Shown one piece after another: positions 33,544 through 41,497 of a stretch of 64,000 nucleotides of DNA (its first letter is position 1; every line of letters begins with the position of its first letter). The position numbers and the translations under genes were made by a program. The notes beneath the pieces are model-generated. The model searched no databases and was not told where the DNA came from. It worked only from the letters and a program-made list of their open reading frames with translations. Where the stretch lies: the NCBI GenBank assembly GCA_947165675.1, contig CAMVBJ010000001.1, forward strand, positions 62,001-126,000. Direction: 5' to 3'. The stretch comes from an uncultured Prevotellaceae bacterium (GTDB taxonomy: Bacteria; Bacteroidota; Bacteroidia; Bacteroidales; Muribaculaceae).

Positions 33544-34386
33544 ATGGAAGAGAAAGTAAATAAGAGTTGTTTTGTCATTATGCCTATCGCAGATAGTGAC
33601 GGGTATGAGAAAGGACATTTCAATCATGTATATAATGATATTATAAAGCCTGCAATTGAAAAAACTGAATTCACGGCAATTAGAGCTGACGAAGTTAAAC
33701 AAACGAATCTAATTCATCTAGATATACTTCAAAAACTAATCGATGCTCCAATAGCCGTGTGTGATTTAAGTACTCGTAATCCCAATGTGTTGTTTGAATT
33801 AGGAATCAGACAGGCTTTTGATAGACCTGTAGTCTTAATCCAAGAAATCGGTACACCAAAAATCTTTGATATAGCTCCATTAAGATATTTAGAATACTCC
33901 AAAGAATTAAAATATCATGAAGTATTAAAAACACAAAAAGAGCTGGAAGAAGCAATAAATGCTACCAAAGAAGCTGAAGGCAATAGTGGAAGTATTAATT
34001 CTATTGTCAAGTTACTTGCTTTGAGTTCGCCTGCCATGATACCAAATCTTGACCAGTCAAATAAGGAAGATATTGCATTAGATTATATGCAGTCACAGAT
34101 GACAGAGTTGAAAATGATGATGGATATGTTACTACTAGAAGGGCGTAAGAATAATCCAAAGAGAAATTCAATTGCTGCAATTGAGTATGAAAGAATTTCA
34201 AATCGGTTAGAGAAGTTGTCTTCAGGAAAATATAGTCCTACTCAAGCAGAAATTGAGTTCTCAAAATTATTACGCGATGCAGAAGAAGTTATGATGAATT
34301 GTGGAAATGAGTTGGATTATCGCATGTTTAGGTATTTGATGGATAAGATAATTCATCAAAGAGAAGAATATCTTTCAGCTCACTAA
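33544..34386 (+). CDS. Nucleoside 2-deoxyribosyltransferase/TIR-like domain protein
   Basis: A 280-aa protein. Residues 8-115 carry the pattern FVIMPIADSDGYEKGHFNHVYNDIIKPAIE ... RADEVKQTNLIHLDILQKLIDAPIAVCDLSTRNPNVLFELGIRQAF. This fits the nucleoside-deoxyribosyltransferase/TIR-like superfamily, including a conserved Glu in NPNVLFELG. Such domains sense or degrade nucleotides, for example NAD, in several bacterial immunity systems. The C-terminal 130 residues are helical, with a possible coiled coil (MQSQMTELKMMMDMLLLEGRK), and are not recognised. The gene is much more AT-rich than the chromosome around it, which suggests acquisition. It lies between the HTH and HNH genes. Confidence 0.7.
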   Translation: MEEKVNKSCFVIMPIADSDGYEKGHFNHVYNDIIKPAIEKTEFTAIRADEVKQTNLIHLDILQKLIDAPIAVCDLSTRNPNVLFELGIRQAFDRPVVLIQEIGTPKIFDIAPLRYLEYSKELKYHEVLKTQKELEEAINATKEAEGNSGSINSIVKLLALSSPAMIPNLDQSNKEDIALDYMQSQMTELKMMMDMLLLEGRKNNPKRNSIAAIEYERISNRLEKLSSGKYSPTQAEIEFSKLLRDAEEVMMNCGNELDYRMFRYLMDKIIHQREEYLSAH

Positions 34387-34402
34387 TTAATTATTTCGAA
34401 AA

Positions 34403-35473
34403 ATGCAAATACCCCAGTCGGACATATTGACGACGAATCGTCTTGGGAAGATTTTCTCTAAGACGGTGGCTACATACAAGTATTTCTGGTTTGTGTCCAT
34501 TTTGCAGATACATGCCAGGACGGGTAATCTGCGAATGGATGTATGGGATATTGTGATTCGTATGGTGGCCAATGCGTGGTATCCGATACATTATTTCCGC
34601 TTGTCGTTTGGTAAGAGTGACTCACTGTTTGATATTGTTATGGAGTTGCATCGGATAACACAAATACCGATTGATGCGAACCCCGACGATGTCATCTGTG
34701 TTCTTACTGACAGATTGGGAGATAGACGGATTCAACGTTTACTGAGAACACTTACGTTAAATGTGCCTTATCGTTTCCTTCGTCCTTGGATAGACACAAG
34801 TGATGATAGGGATATGGTCAACCGCTCACAGAACCTTGAAAATGGTTGCCTATATTCGTTGCATAAAAAGGGTGGCGAGTTCTATATTGTGCTTAATCCC
34901 ATTTGGGATGCCTATTTACATAGCAATTACAACATATTGGTTGATTTCGCCTATTGGAATCTGACATTGTTTTTGCAAGTCCGTAATCCTAATGTTCCAG
35001 CCATTCCCAATAAGTTGATTAAGCCCGAAGTCAGAAACGCTTTGACAAAGCAGCATAATTATTGGGATACGGTAATCAATCTTGGTGGTCCCATTCATTG
35101 CATTTATACGGACAAAGAAATTCATTCATTTGACTATGAACTGGATCACTTTATCCCATGGAGTTTTGTGTCACATGATTTGTTGTGGAACTTGATACCA
35201 TCAGATGGTAGCATCAACTCGTCAAAGAGTAATAAACTACCCGATCTGGGTTTCTATCTGCCTAAATTGGCTTCAATGCAACATCGATCATTGCGGTTGA
35301 TGGTAAATGCCAATAAGAGGCCTCAAGTCATGGAAGACTACATTTCATTGGGTTATACCCCAAGGGAATTGGCTGAAATGAGCGATGAAAGATTCCGTGA
35401 ATTATATGAAAGAACGTTTAACCCAATGAGTCAAATAGCCCTCAACATGGGTTTTGAGACTTGGAAATATTGA
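34403..35473 (+). CDS. HNH endonuclease domain protein
   Basis: A 356-aa protein. The N-terminal 200 residues are unfamiliar. The HNH core is near residues 235-290: CIYTDKEIHSFDYELDHFIPWSF followed by NLIPSDGSINSSKSNKLP. The Asp-His pair, the central Asn and the Asn-Lys of the betabeta-alpha-metal fold are present. The second half of the usual CxxC pair is not, as in HNH_4-like domains. It overlaps the methyltransferase-HIT gene at TGATG. Target specificity is unknown; the context suggests nucleic-acid cleavage in a defence operon. Confidence 0.75.
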   Translation: MQIPQSDILTTNRLGKIFSKTVATYKYFWFVSILQIHARTGNLRMDVWDIVIRMVANAWYPIHYFRLSFGKSDSLFDIVMELHRITQIPIDANPDDVICVLTDRLGDRRIQRLLRTLTLNVPYRFLRPWIDTSDDRDMVNRSQNLENGCLYSLHKKGGEFYIVLNPIWDAYLHSNYNILVDFAYWNLTLFLQVRNPNVPAIPNKLIKPEVRNALTKQHNYWDTVINLGGPIHCIYTDKEIHSFDYELDHFIPWSFVSHDLLWNLIPSDGSINSSKSNKLPDLGFYLPKLASMQHRSLRLMVNANKRPQVMEDYISLGYTPRELAEMSDERFRELYERTFNPMSQIALNMGFETWKY

Positions 35474-36342
35474 TGTCAATGGAACCAGAGAAGATAAATC
35501 ATCCCTATCTGACAGCAATTAAGCGCAGTGACTTTTCTGTGCCAACCCGATACCTCATGCAGCATGACCTGTTGAAGGGAAAGATACTCGACTTTGGATG
35601 TGGCTTCGGCTACGATACAGACGAACTTTGCAAACTGGGTTATGATGTGACGGGCTACGACTACTATTATCGTCCTGACTTTCCAGAGGGCAAGTTTGAT
35701 ACTATCATCTGTAACTATGTGCTTAACGTTCTTGAGCCTTATGCTCAAGCCGAAGTGATGATGAACGTGGCAAACTTGCTATCACCAAAAGGAACCGCTT
35801 ATTTTGCAGTACGTCGTGACTTAGTTGAAGAAGGTTTTAGGATCCACGCGATTCATAAGCAATACACCTATCAGTGTAATGTCAAATTGCCATTTAAGAG
35901 TCTTGTGGCCAACAAAAGTTACGAACTCTACCAATATAACCATTTCAACAAACTCCCACGAGTTGAAGGCGAGAAATGCCCATTTTGTCGTCTGTCTCGC
36001 AGGGTGGAAATCATCTGCGAAACGGCTACCTGTGTCGCATTCTATGACGGCTACCCTGTTTCGCCCGGTCACGCATTGATCATACCCAAACGGCATGTGG
36101 CCTCTTACTTCGACCTCACCAATCATGAGCGCGAGGCCATGAATGTAATGCTGCAATACGTCAAACAAAAGATAGACGAGCGTTTTCACCCCGACGGCTA
36201 TAACGTCGGCATCAACATCAACGAAGCCGCTGGCCAATCCGTTTTCCACTGCCACATGCACCTGATTCCCCGCTATAAAGGAGATGTAGAGAATCCCAAA
36301 GGCGGTATCCGTGGCGTAATTCCCAAGAAACAAAAATATTAA
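35473..36342 (+). CDS. Fusion of class I SAM methyltransferase and HIT domain
   Basis: A 289-aa bifunctional protein. Residues ~35-130 are a Rossmann-type methyltransferase: motif I ILDFGCGFGYDTDEL, acidic loop VTGYDYY, and motif IV region TIICNYVLNVL. Residues ~170-289 are a complete HIT nucleotide hydrolase/transferase: CPFC, DGYPVSPGHALIIPKRHV and the histidine triad QSVFHCHMHLIPRY. HIT enzymes act on nucleotidyl linkages, such as adenylylated DNA ends or dinucleotides. The start at 35473 gives a 1-nt TGATG overlap with the HNH gene; an in-frame ATG 4 codons upstream is possible. Substrate of the methyltransferase is unknown. Confidence 0.82.
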   Translation: MSMEPEKINHPYLTAIKRSDFSVPTRYLMQHDLLKGKILDFGCGFGYDTDELCKLGYDVTGYDYYYRPDFPEGKFDTIICNYVLNVLEPYAQAEVMMNVANLLSPKGTAYFAVRRDLVEEGFRIHAIHKQYTYQCNVKLPFKSLVANKSYELYQYNHFNKLPRVEGEKCPFCRLSRRVEIICETATCVAFYDGYPVSPGHALIIPKRHVASYFDLTNHEREAMNVMLQYVKQKIDERFHPDGYNVGININEAAGQSVFHCHMHLIPRYKGDVENPKGGIRGVIPKKQKY

Positions 36343-36358
36343 ATGGTTATTTTGAAAT

Positions 36359-36664
36359 ATGATAGACAATAACAAAATACTTCATTACAAGAACGTTATG
36401 CTCTTAAATTCACAAGGAGGAGCAAAATTATTAGGGGTTTTGTTTTCAGGTATTTTAAATTTACCATCAGTAATCTCAGAAAGCGAGTTTAAAGGAGCTT
36501 TAGAATACTGTAAAGCAATAAGAAAATTAGAATTGGAGGAACATTCTGCTCTGCTTTCTGATGAAGAAAAACAAAAAATGGAGTTAACGATTGAACAAGA
36601 GGTTGAATCATTAGGTTCAATTGCTAAAGATTTTCTTAGGGCGAGAGGTATATTGTTAAGCTAG
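36359..36664 (+). CDS. Small hypothetical protein of the accessory operon
   Basis: A 101-aa product. One moderately hydrophobic segment (GAKLLGVLFSGILNLPSVI) precedes a charged helical region (GALEYCKAIRKLELEEHSALLSDEEKQKMELTIEQEVESLG). I do not recognise it. It lies 16 bp after the methyltransferase-HIT gene and is as AT-rich as the NDT/TIR-like gene, so it probably belongs to the same unit. An inhibitor, adaptor or antitoxin-like role is possible but unsupported. Confidence 0.55.
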   Translation: MIDNNKILHYKNVMLLNSQGGAKLLGVLFSGILNLPSVISESEFKGALEYCKAIRKLELEEHSALLSDEEKQKMELTIEQEVESLGSIAKDFLRARGILLS

Positions 36665-36750
36665 TCGTATTATATAGTGATGAATGTGTTTTTGCATAAT
36701 TATATCGATACAAAACACCTCTTTAAATTGAAAGATAAAGATACTAATAT

Positions 36751-38220
36751 ATGACCATACAAGAAATACAGACCCAGAAAGAAGGCCAGACTTTTGATTG
36801 CAAGAGCATTCAGATTGAGCCGAAGGCTTTGGCTGTGCCCATTGTGGCAATGGCTAACGCTGATGGCGGTGTGCTTGCTATCGGTGTGTCGGATAAGACT
36901 CGGACGATTGAGGGGGTTGACCAACATACGGAAAAACTCAATGAGCTGCTGCGTGTGCCGTTCGACTTCTGCAACCCGTCGATTCCCGTCACATGTTCCT
37001 ACTTGCCTTGCATGGACAAGGATGGGAATGAGAACCATATTTTGCTGATGGAAATCCCTGCGAGCATGTATCTGCACACCAACCAGGCGGATGAGGCCTT
37101 CATGCGTGTGGGTGACAAGAGCCGGAAGCTATCGTTTGATGAGCGCGTGCAGCTGATGTACGACAAGGGTGAGCGCTTTTATGAGGACACGGCTGTCTAT
37201 GGTGCCACCGTTGATGACATCGACATGGATGCTGTTGCGGAATATACCAGGCTGGTCGGATATAGCAAGACCCCATTGGAATACTTGCGAGAGAATAATG
37301 GCTTTGTGACGACCAATAAGCAAGGCGAAGAAGATGTCAGCACAGCATGCATTCTGCTATTCGGCAAGAATCCTCAGAAGTTCTTCCCTCGCGCTCGCAC
37401 TCGTTTCATCAGATACGAAGGTGTCGATGAAAAGGTGGGTGCTGAAATGAATGTCATCAAGGATGTGACTTTTGAGGGACCCATCCTGAACCAAGTCAGG
37501 AGAACCATAGATTTCATAGAGACCCAGGTTCGGGAACACACATACCTGGGACAACATGCCCAGTTCGTGACGCGCCGCGATTATCCAGAGTTTGTCATTC
37601 AAGAGATGACCGTGAACAGCGTTTGCCATAGGGCATATAGCATCAAGGGAACCGAGATTCAAATCAAGATGTTCGATGACCGGCTTGTGTTCGAGTCGCC
37701 AGGCAAACTGCCTGGAATGGTGAAGCCAACCAACATCCGCAACACTCACTTCTCCCGTAATCCGAAGATAGCAGCTTTCCTAAAAGCTTATCACTACGTC
37801 AAGGAATATGGAGAAGGTGTTGACCGCATCTATAGAGAACTTGAAGCCAACGGCACATCTACCCTTTCTTTCCGTACTGATGACTTCATCCTGAAGATTA
37901 CCGTGCCCAAGGTAGCAGAAAAGGTGAATGTAAATGATGAAAAGGTGAATGTAAACGTCACAGAAAAGGTGAATGTAAATAACGGAAAGGTGAGTGAAAA
38001 GGTGATAGAAAGGGCTAAAATGAATGGCGATAAGTTGACTAAAAACCGTATTACCATTCTTGAACTTATGATAGACAATCCGTATGTATCGGTCATAGAA
38101 CTTTCAAAAGCCGTAGGAATCAGTGTTAATTCTATCATGCGCAATATAGATTATATGCGTGGCAAATACCTTCGTAGAGTGGGCGCAGATAAAAATGGTT
38201 TCTGGGAAATAATTGAGTAA
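36751..38220 (+). CDS. AlbA_2/Schlafen-type ATP-binding regulator
   Basis: A 489-aa protein of the group often annotated as RecG-like or divergent-AAA transcriptional regulators. The N-terminal AlbA_2 domain is at TFDCKSIQIEPKALAVPIVAMANADGGVLAIGVSD. The GHKL-like ATPase part is VIQEMTVNSVCHRAYSIKGTEIQIKMFDDRLVFESPGKL, with YHYVKEYGEGVDRIYREL after it. A winged-helix region ends the protein (NPYVSVIELSKAVGISVNSIMRNIDYM). Between them lies a run of EKVNVN repeats. Such proteins accompany many accessory islands. The 86-bp gap upstream suggests it may be separate from the four-gene operon. Confidence 0.85.
   Translation: MTIQEIQTQKEGQTFDCKSIQIEPKALAVPIVAMANADGGVLAIGVSDKTRTIEGVDQHTEKLNELLRVPFDFCNPSIPVTCSYLPCMDKDGNENHILLMEIPASMYLHTNQADEAFMRVGDKSRKLSFDERVQLMYDKGERFYEDTAVYGATVDDIDMDAVAEYTRLVGYSKTPLEYLRENNGFVTTNKQGEEDVSTACILLFGKNPQKFFPRARTRFIRYEGVDEKVGAEMNVIKDVTFEGPILNQVRRTIDFIETQVREHTYLGQHAQFVTRRDYPEFVIQEMTVNSVCHRAYSIKGTEIQIKMFDDRLVFESPGKLPGMVKPTNIRNTHFSRNPKIAAFLKAYHYVKEYGEGVDRIYRELEANGTSTLSFRTDDFILKITVPKVAEKVNVNDEKVNVNVTEKVNVNNGKVSEKVIERAKMNGDKLTKNRITILELMIDNPYVSVIELSKAVGISVNSIMRNIDYMRGKYLRRVGADKNGFWEIIE
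37917..38005 (+). repeat. In-frame minisatellite in the AlbA_2 protein linker
   Basis: gaaaaggtgaatgtaaa recurs three times (37918, 37939, 37963) plus degenerate copies, with units of 21-24 bp, so copy-number change would keep the frame. It encodes EKVNVN repeats. Confidence 0.85.
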
Positions 38221-38354
38221 TCCACCATACAAGCATACCGAAAAAGCCCAACTGATTCATTGTTAGTATGTCACCAAATGGAGGAGAGCTGGGAAATTAT
38301 TGCAAGAAAGTTTGCTGATGTGAGGAAAAATTGGGAAGAAATTGGGAAATAGAA

Positions 38355-38391
38355 AAACGCCAATCGATTGAGTAACAAACGATTAGCGTTT
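38355..38391 (-). terminator. Terminator of tRNA-Leu
   Basis: 12-bp stem AAACGCCAATCG / CGATTAGCGTTT with one mismatch. On the minus strand it lies just after the tRNA and runs into TTTTTCT. Confidence 0.65.
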
Positions 38392-38398
38392 CAAGCCG

Positions 38399-38482
38399 TA
38401 CCCAGAGCCGGGGTCGAACCGGCACGGGTGTTACCCCATTGGTGTTTGAGACCAACGCGTCTACCGATTCCGCCATCTGGGC
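38399..38482 (-). tRNA. tRNA-Leu (anticodon CAA)
   Basis: 84-nt cloverleaf with a long variable arm as expected for Leu. The acceptor stem is GCCCAGA / TCTGGGT plus discriminator A. The anticodon stem is TTGGT / ACCAA with loop CTCAAAC, and the T-loop is GGTTCGACCCC. CCA is not encoded. The 3' end faces the accessory island. Confidence 0.95.
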
Positions 38483-38495
38483 GTCGAAGCGGGTG

Positions 38496-38529
38496 CAAAG
38501 GTAATTGAATTTTTTGAATTGGGGGCAAA
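38496..38529 (-). promoter_or_regulatory. Promoter of tRNA-Leu
   Basis: On the minus strand TACCTTTG (38496-38503) with TTTG (38526-38529) 22 bp upstream; 13 bp before the tRNA 5' end. Confidence 0.65.
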
Positions 38530-38599
38530 AAAATGGATATTTTTTGCTTGAAAAAGGTTTTTTAGGGATATAAAGGCTGATACTGGAGGTGGATTTTAG

Positions 38600-38607
38600 T
38601 ACTTTTG
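38600..38607 (+). promoter_or_regulatory. -7 promoter element of tcdA
   Basis: TACTTTTG matches TAnnTTTG, 23 bp before the start codon. Confidence 0.5.
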
Positions 38608-38630
38608 CGGGTATAAAGGTAAAATGAGTT

Positions 38631-39368
38631 ATGGATAATCATCAAGACAATCATCGGGTAGAGAATCCGTTTGCCCGCACAGAGTTGATGTTGGGAGCGG
38701 CAGCGATGGAACGGCTGGCTCATAGCCGCGTGGCGGTGTTTGGCATCGGTGGCGTGGGAGGCTATGTGGTCGAGGCGCTGGCTCGGAGTGGGGTGGGAGC
38801 GTTGGATCTGATTGATGACGACACGGTGAGTGTGTCTAACATCAATCGGCAGATTTTTGCGTTGCACAGCACCATCGGACGTCCCAAGGTGGATGTGGCT
38901 GCGGAGCGCGTGCTGGATATCAATCCGCAATGCAAGGTGACGACCCACAAGATGTTCTACTTGCCCGAAAATGCCGATGAAATCGACCTTTCCGCGTTTG
39001 ACTATGTGGTCGATAGCCTGGATACCATCACTGCCAAGATGGAGATTGCACGGCGCTGCTTGAAGCTGGGTGTGACCCACATCTGCTCGATGGGTGCGGC
39101 CTACAAGATGGATCCGATGGCCTTCCGCGTGGCGGACTTTGATGCGACCCGAATTGATCCGCTGGCGCGGATGCTGCGCAAACTGCTCCACCGGGAGGGC
39201 ATTCATCACTTCAAGTGTGTTTACAGCGAGGAGGAGCCGAAGTGGAATCCCGACGTGCCGGTCTATGTTGATGGCAAGAAGCAGCCTGGCAGCAATGCCT
39301 TTGTGCCTGCTGCTGCTGGTCTGCTCATCGCCCGCGAGGTGATTGTTGACTTGACGTCAAATGTGTGA
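38631..39368 (+). CDS. tcdA: tRNA threonylcarbamoyladenosine dehydratase (ThiF/E1-like)
   Basis: A 245-aa cytoplasmic E1-like enzyme that uses ATP to cyclise t6A37 of tRNA to ct6A. The nucleotide motif is VAVFGIGGVGGYVVEALARSGVG. It is followed by DLIDDDTVSVSNINRQIFAL and by DYVVDSLDTITAKMEIARRCL, all typical of TcdA/CsdL. Length matches the family (about 250-270 aa). It is a single-gene unit ending at a bidirectional terminator. The adjacent tRNA-Leu on the other strand is incidental. Confidence 0.9.
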   Translation: MDNHQDNHRVENPFARTELMLGAAAMERLAHSRVAVFGIGGVGGYVVEALARSGVGALDLIDDDTVSVSNINRQIFALHSTIGRPKVDVAAERVLDINPQCKVTTHKMFYLPENADEIDLSAFDYVVDSLDTITAKMEIARRCLKLGVTHICSMGAAYKMDPMAFRVADFDATRIDPLARMLRKLLHREGIHHFKCVYSEEEPKWNPDVPVYVDGKKQPGSNAFVPAAAGLLIAREVIVDLTSNV

Positions 39369-39396
39369 CTAATTGATGCCTTCATCGAGAGAAAAC

Positions 39397-39432
39397 AAAC
39401 GCCAACGATGCACTCTTGTGTCGCTGGCGTTT
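39397..39432. terminator. Bidirectional terminator between tcdA and mltD
   Basis: Stem aaacgccaacga / tcgctggcgttt (one mismatch), extended by gca/gtg pairs, between two converging genes and followed by attattatt on the plus strand. Confidence 0.7.
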
Positions 39433-39457
39433 ATTATTATTATTGCTTGTTTGCGGG

Positions 39458-41476
39458 CTACTTCCTTTTAGAGCTCTTCTTGCTGGATTTACTTGATGAA
39501 CCAGACTTGCTGGACGACTTGCTACCCTTGGATGAACTCTTTTTATTGCTCTTTTTCTCGTTGGCAGCGGCTTGACGGGCTTCGGACTTGGTGGGAATCT
39601 TGATTTTCTCGCCAGCCTTGATCTTGTTACCGTTCTCGATGCCGTTGGCGCGTTCGAGGTCCTTGACTGACAGGCCAGTTCTCTCGGCAATCTTGGTCAG
39701 CGACTCGCCCTTCTGGACCGTCACTTCGCTGGGTTGTTGAGGCTTGGACGACTTCTTGCTACGGTGTTTCTTGGAAGCGGTGGGCTCGTCATTGCGGTTT
39801 CTTTTGCTCTTGCTGCTCTTGTAGGATTTCTCCTTGCTGGTCCTGTCGTTATCCTTGTCGGCATACTTGGCATTGCGTGAGCGCCAGTTGGCCGAGTTGG
39901 TCTTGGCAGCGCGTTGACGGGAGGCTTGCTCGTCATTCCTTACAGTGGAGCTGCTCTTGCGAGAAGCTTGTGCCTTGTTGGTCTCTTCATCGACGTTGAC
40001 CGTGTAGGATCCCTTGTAGGGGGCCTTGCTGGCGGCCTCACGTTCGATATTCTTGACTTCGTCAAATTGTGCTTGTTCGGCAGCCTGTCCGTCGTTCAGA
40101 GCTAAATCATTATCGGTGGTGTTGTCGCTGGTGACCACCATGATCTCGTCATTGTCGGCGCTGGCATTGTTGTGTGCTGGAGCTTTGACCACAAGATTGT
40201 CTCCACGGCGCACACGCTCACTGCTCAAGCCGTTGAGTGCAATCAGCTCCTGAGTTGTCATGCCATACTTTGCAGCAATTGATGCGGCGGTTTCTCCGCG
40301 ACCCACCTTGTGGCTGATGGTGCGGATATTGTTGTCGATAGTGTGTTCAGATATATATTCCTCGGCTGTCAAGACTTGTCCGCCTGGCTCAACGACTTCG
40401 CGGTGGGCATACAGGTCATCGCGGTAGTTGTCGATGCTGTCCTGGCTCATGATGAAGCTATATACCTGCTGTGAGGGCAGCACGAGCGTGTAAGGATGGT
40501 TGTCGCCAGGGATGACGTCGGCACGGAACTGCGGGTTGAACGTGCGGATTTCCTCAATGGGGATGTTAAGCACTTGGGCAATCTGGGCGAAGTGGATGCG
40601 TCGATTGACAGTGACCGTGTCTGTAATGAGCGGCTTGCGGGCCAGCGTGGGGCTGATGTTGTGCTGCTTGTAGTAGGTCATCGCATAGTTGGCGGCAATA
40701 AAGGCAGGCACATAGCCTCTGGTCTCACGTGGCAGGTATTGATAGATGTCCCAGAAGTCGCCCGATCCACCATTGCGGTGTAGCGCTTTGTTGACGTTGC
40801 CTGGGCCGCAGTTATAGGCGGCAATGGCCAGTGACCAGTCGTTGTAGATCTGGTACAGGTTCTTGAGGTACTTGGCCGCCATGGCACTGGAACGGTAGGG
40901 GTCGCGGCGCTCATCGACGAGCGAGTTGATTTCGAGCCCCAGTCCCTTGCCTGTGCCAATCATGAACTGCCACAATCCCGCGGCTCCCACGCGTGAAACA
41001 GCATTAGGATCCATGGCGCTCTCGACGATGGGCAGGTACTTCAGTTCCAGGGGGAGACCTTCTTTCTCAAGCGCCTGCTCAAAGATGGGCATATAGTACA
41101 AGCTCATACCCAACATCTCCTCGATGAGCGTGCGGCTGCGGTAGACGTAGCGCTCGATGTGCTTGCGCACCACCTGATTATAAGGCATCTCGATAACCGA
41201 GGGTATGGCTGCCAGCCGACGGATGTAGGTCTCCTCACCTACCTCTCCTGCCGACTTGTTCTCCACATCGGCATCAAGCACGGTGTAGTTCTGCAAGTAC
41301 CAGTTGGTCATCATCTTGTGGACGTCGGTGTCAAAGCTCTCGGGGAAGACGATGTCCTCGTCGGTAATCGTGTTCTTGAGCGAGAGAATGTTGTTCTTCT
41401 CACGCGGAGTTGCAACCAACGTCATTGCTGCTAACGCCGTGGTGAGAAATAATGTGAGAAGTCGTTGTTTTGTCAT
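39458..41476 (-). CDS. Membrane-bound lytic murein transglycosylase with LysM domains (MltD-like)
   Basis: A 672-aa exported enzyme that cleaves peptidoglycan glycan strands. After a signal peptide (LLTLFLTTALAAMTLVATP) comes the SLT domain with catalytic Glu in YLPIVESAMDPNAVSRVGAAGLWQFM and the block SLAIAAYNCGPGNVNKAL. A LysM is at KVGRGETAASIAAKYGMTTQELIALN and another at VQKGESLTKIAERTGLSVKDLERANG. Between them lies a long Lys/Ser/Asn-rich low-complexity region, and the protein ends in a Ser/Lys-rich tail. It is the fourth gene after parA, parB and the DUF5683 gene, an order usual in Bacteroidetes. Confidence 0.92.
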   Translation of the reverse strand: MTKQRLLTLFLTTALAAMTLVATPREKNNILSLKNTITDEDIVFPESFDTDVHKMMTNWYLQNYTVLDADVENKSAGEVGEETYIRRLAAIPSVIEMPYNQVVRKHIERYVYRSRTLIEEMLGMSLYYMPIFEQALEKEGLPLELKYLPIVESAMDPNAVSRVGAAGLWQFMIGTGKGLGLEINSLVDERRDPYRSSAMAAKYLKNLYQIYNDWSLAIAAYNCGPGNVNKALHRNGGSGDFWDIYQYLPRETRGYVPAFIAANYAMTYYKQHNISPTLARKPLITDTVTVNRRIHFAQIAQVLNIPIEEIRTFNPQFRADVIPGDNHPYTLVLPSQQVYSFIMSQDSIDNYRDDLYAHREVVEPGGQVLTAEEYISEHTIDNNIRTISHKVGRGETAASIAAKYGMTTQELIALNGLSSERVRRGDNLVVKAPAHNNASADNDEIMVVTSDNTTDNDLALNDGQAAEQAQFDEVKNIEREAASKAPYKGSYTVNVDEETNKAQASRKSSSTVRNDEQASRQRAAKTNSANWRSRNAKYADKDNDRTSKEKSYKSSKSKRNRNDEPTASKKHRSKKSSKPQQPSEVTVQKGESLTKIAERTGLSVKDLERANGIENGNKIKAGEKIKIPTKSEARQAAANEKKSNKKSSSKGSKSSSKSGSSSKSSKKSSKRK

Positions 41477-41497
41477 ATTGTCTTGTTGTTATGTTCC

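Noticed and set aside
34403-35473. Cas9-like nuclease because of the HNH motif
   Set aside because: Only 356 aa, no RuvC motifs, no bridge helix, no CRISPR array nearby.
37917-38005. CRISPR array
   Set aside because: Repeats are in frame inside a protein-coding linker and encode EKVNVN units.
38278-38352. 24-aa ORF (MEESWEIIARKFADVRKNWEEIGK) after the AlbA_2 gene
   Set aside because: Too short, no promoter or homologue recognised; perhaps a remnant of a lost gene end.
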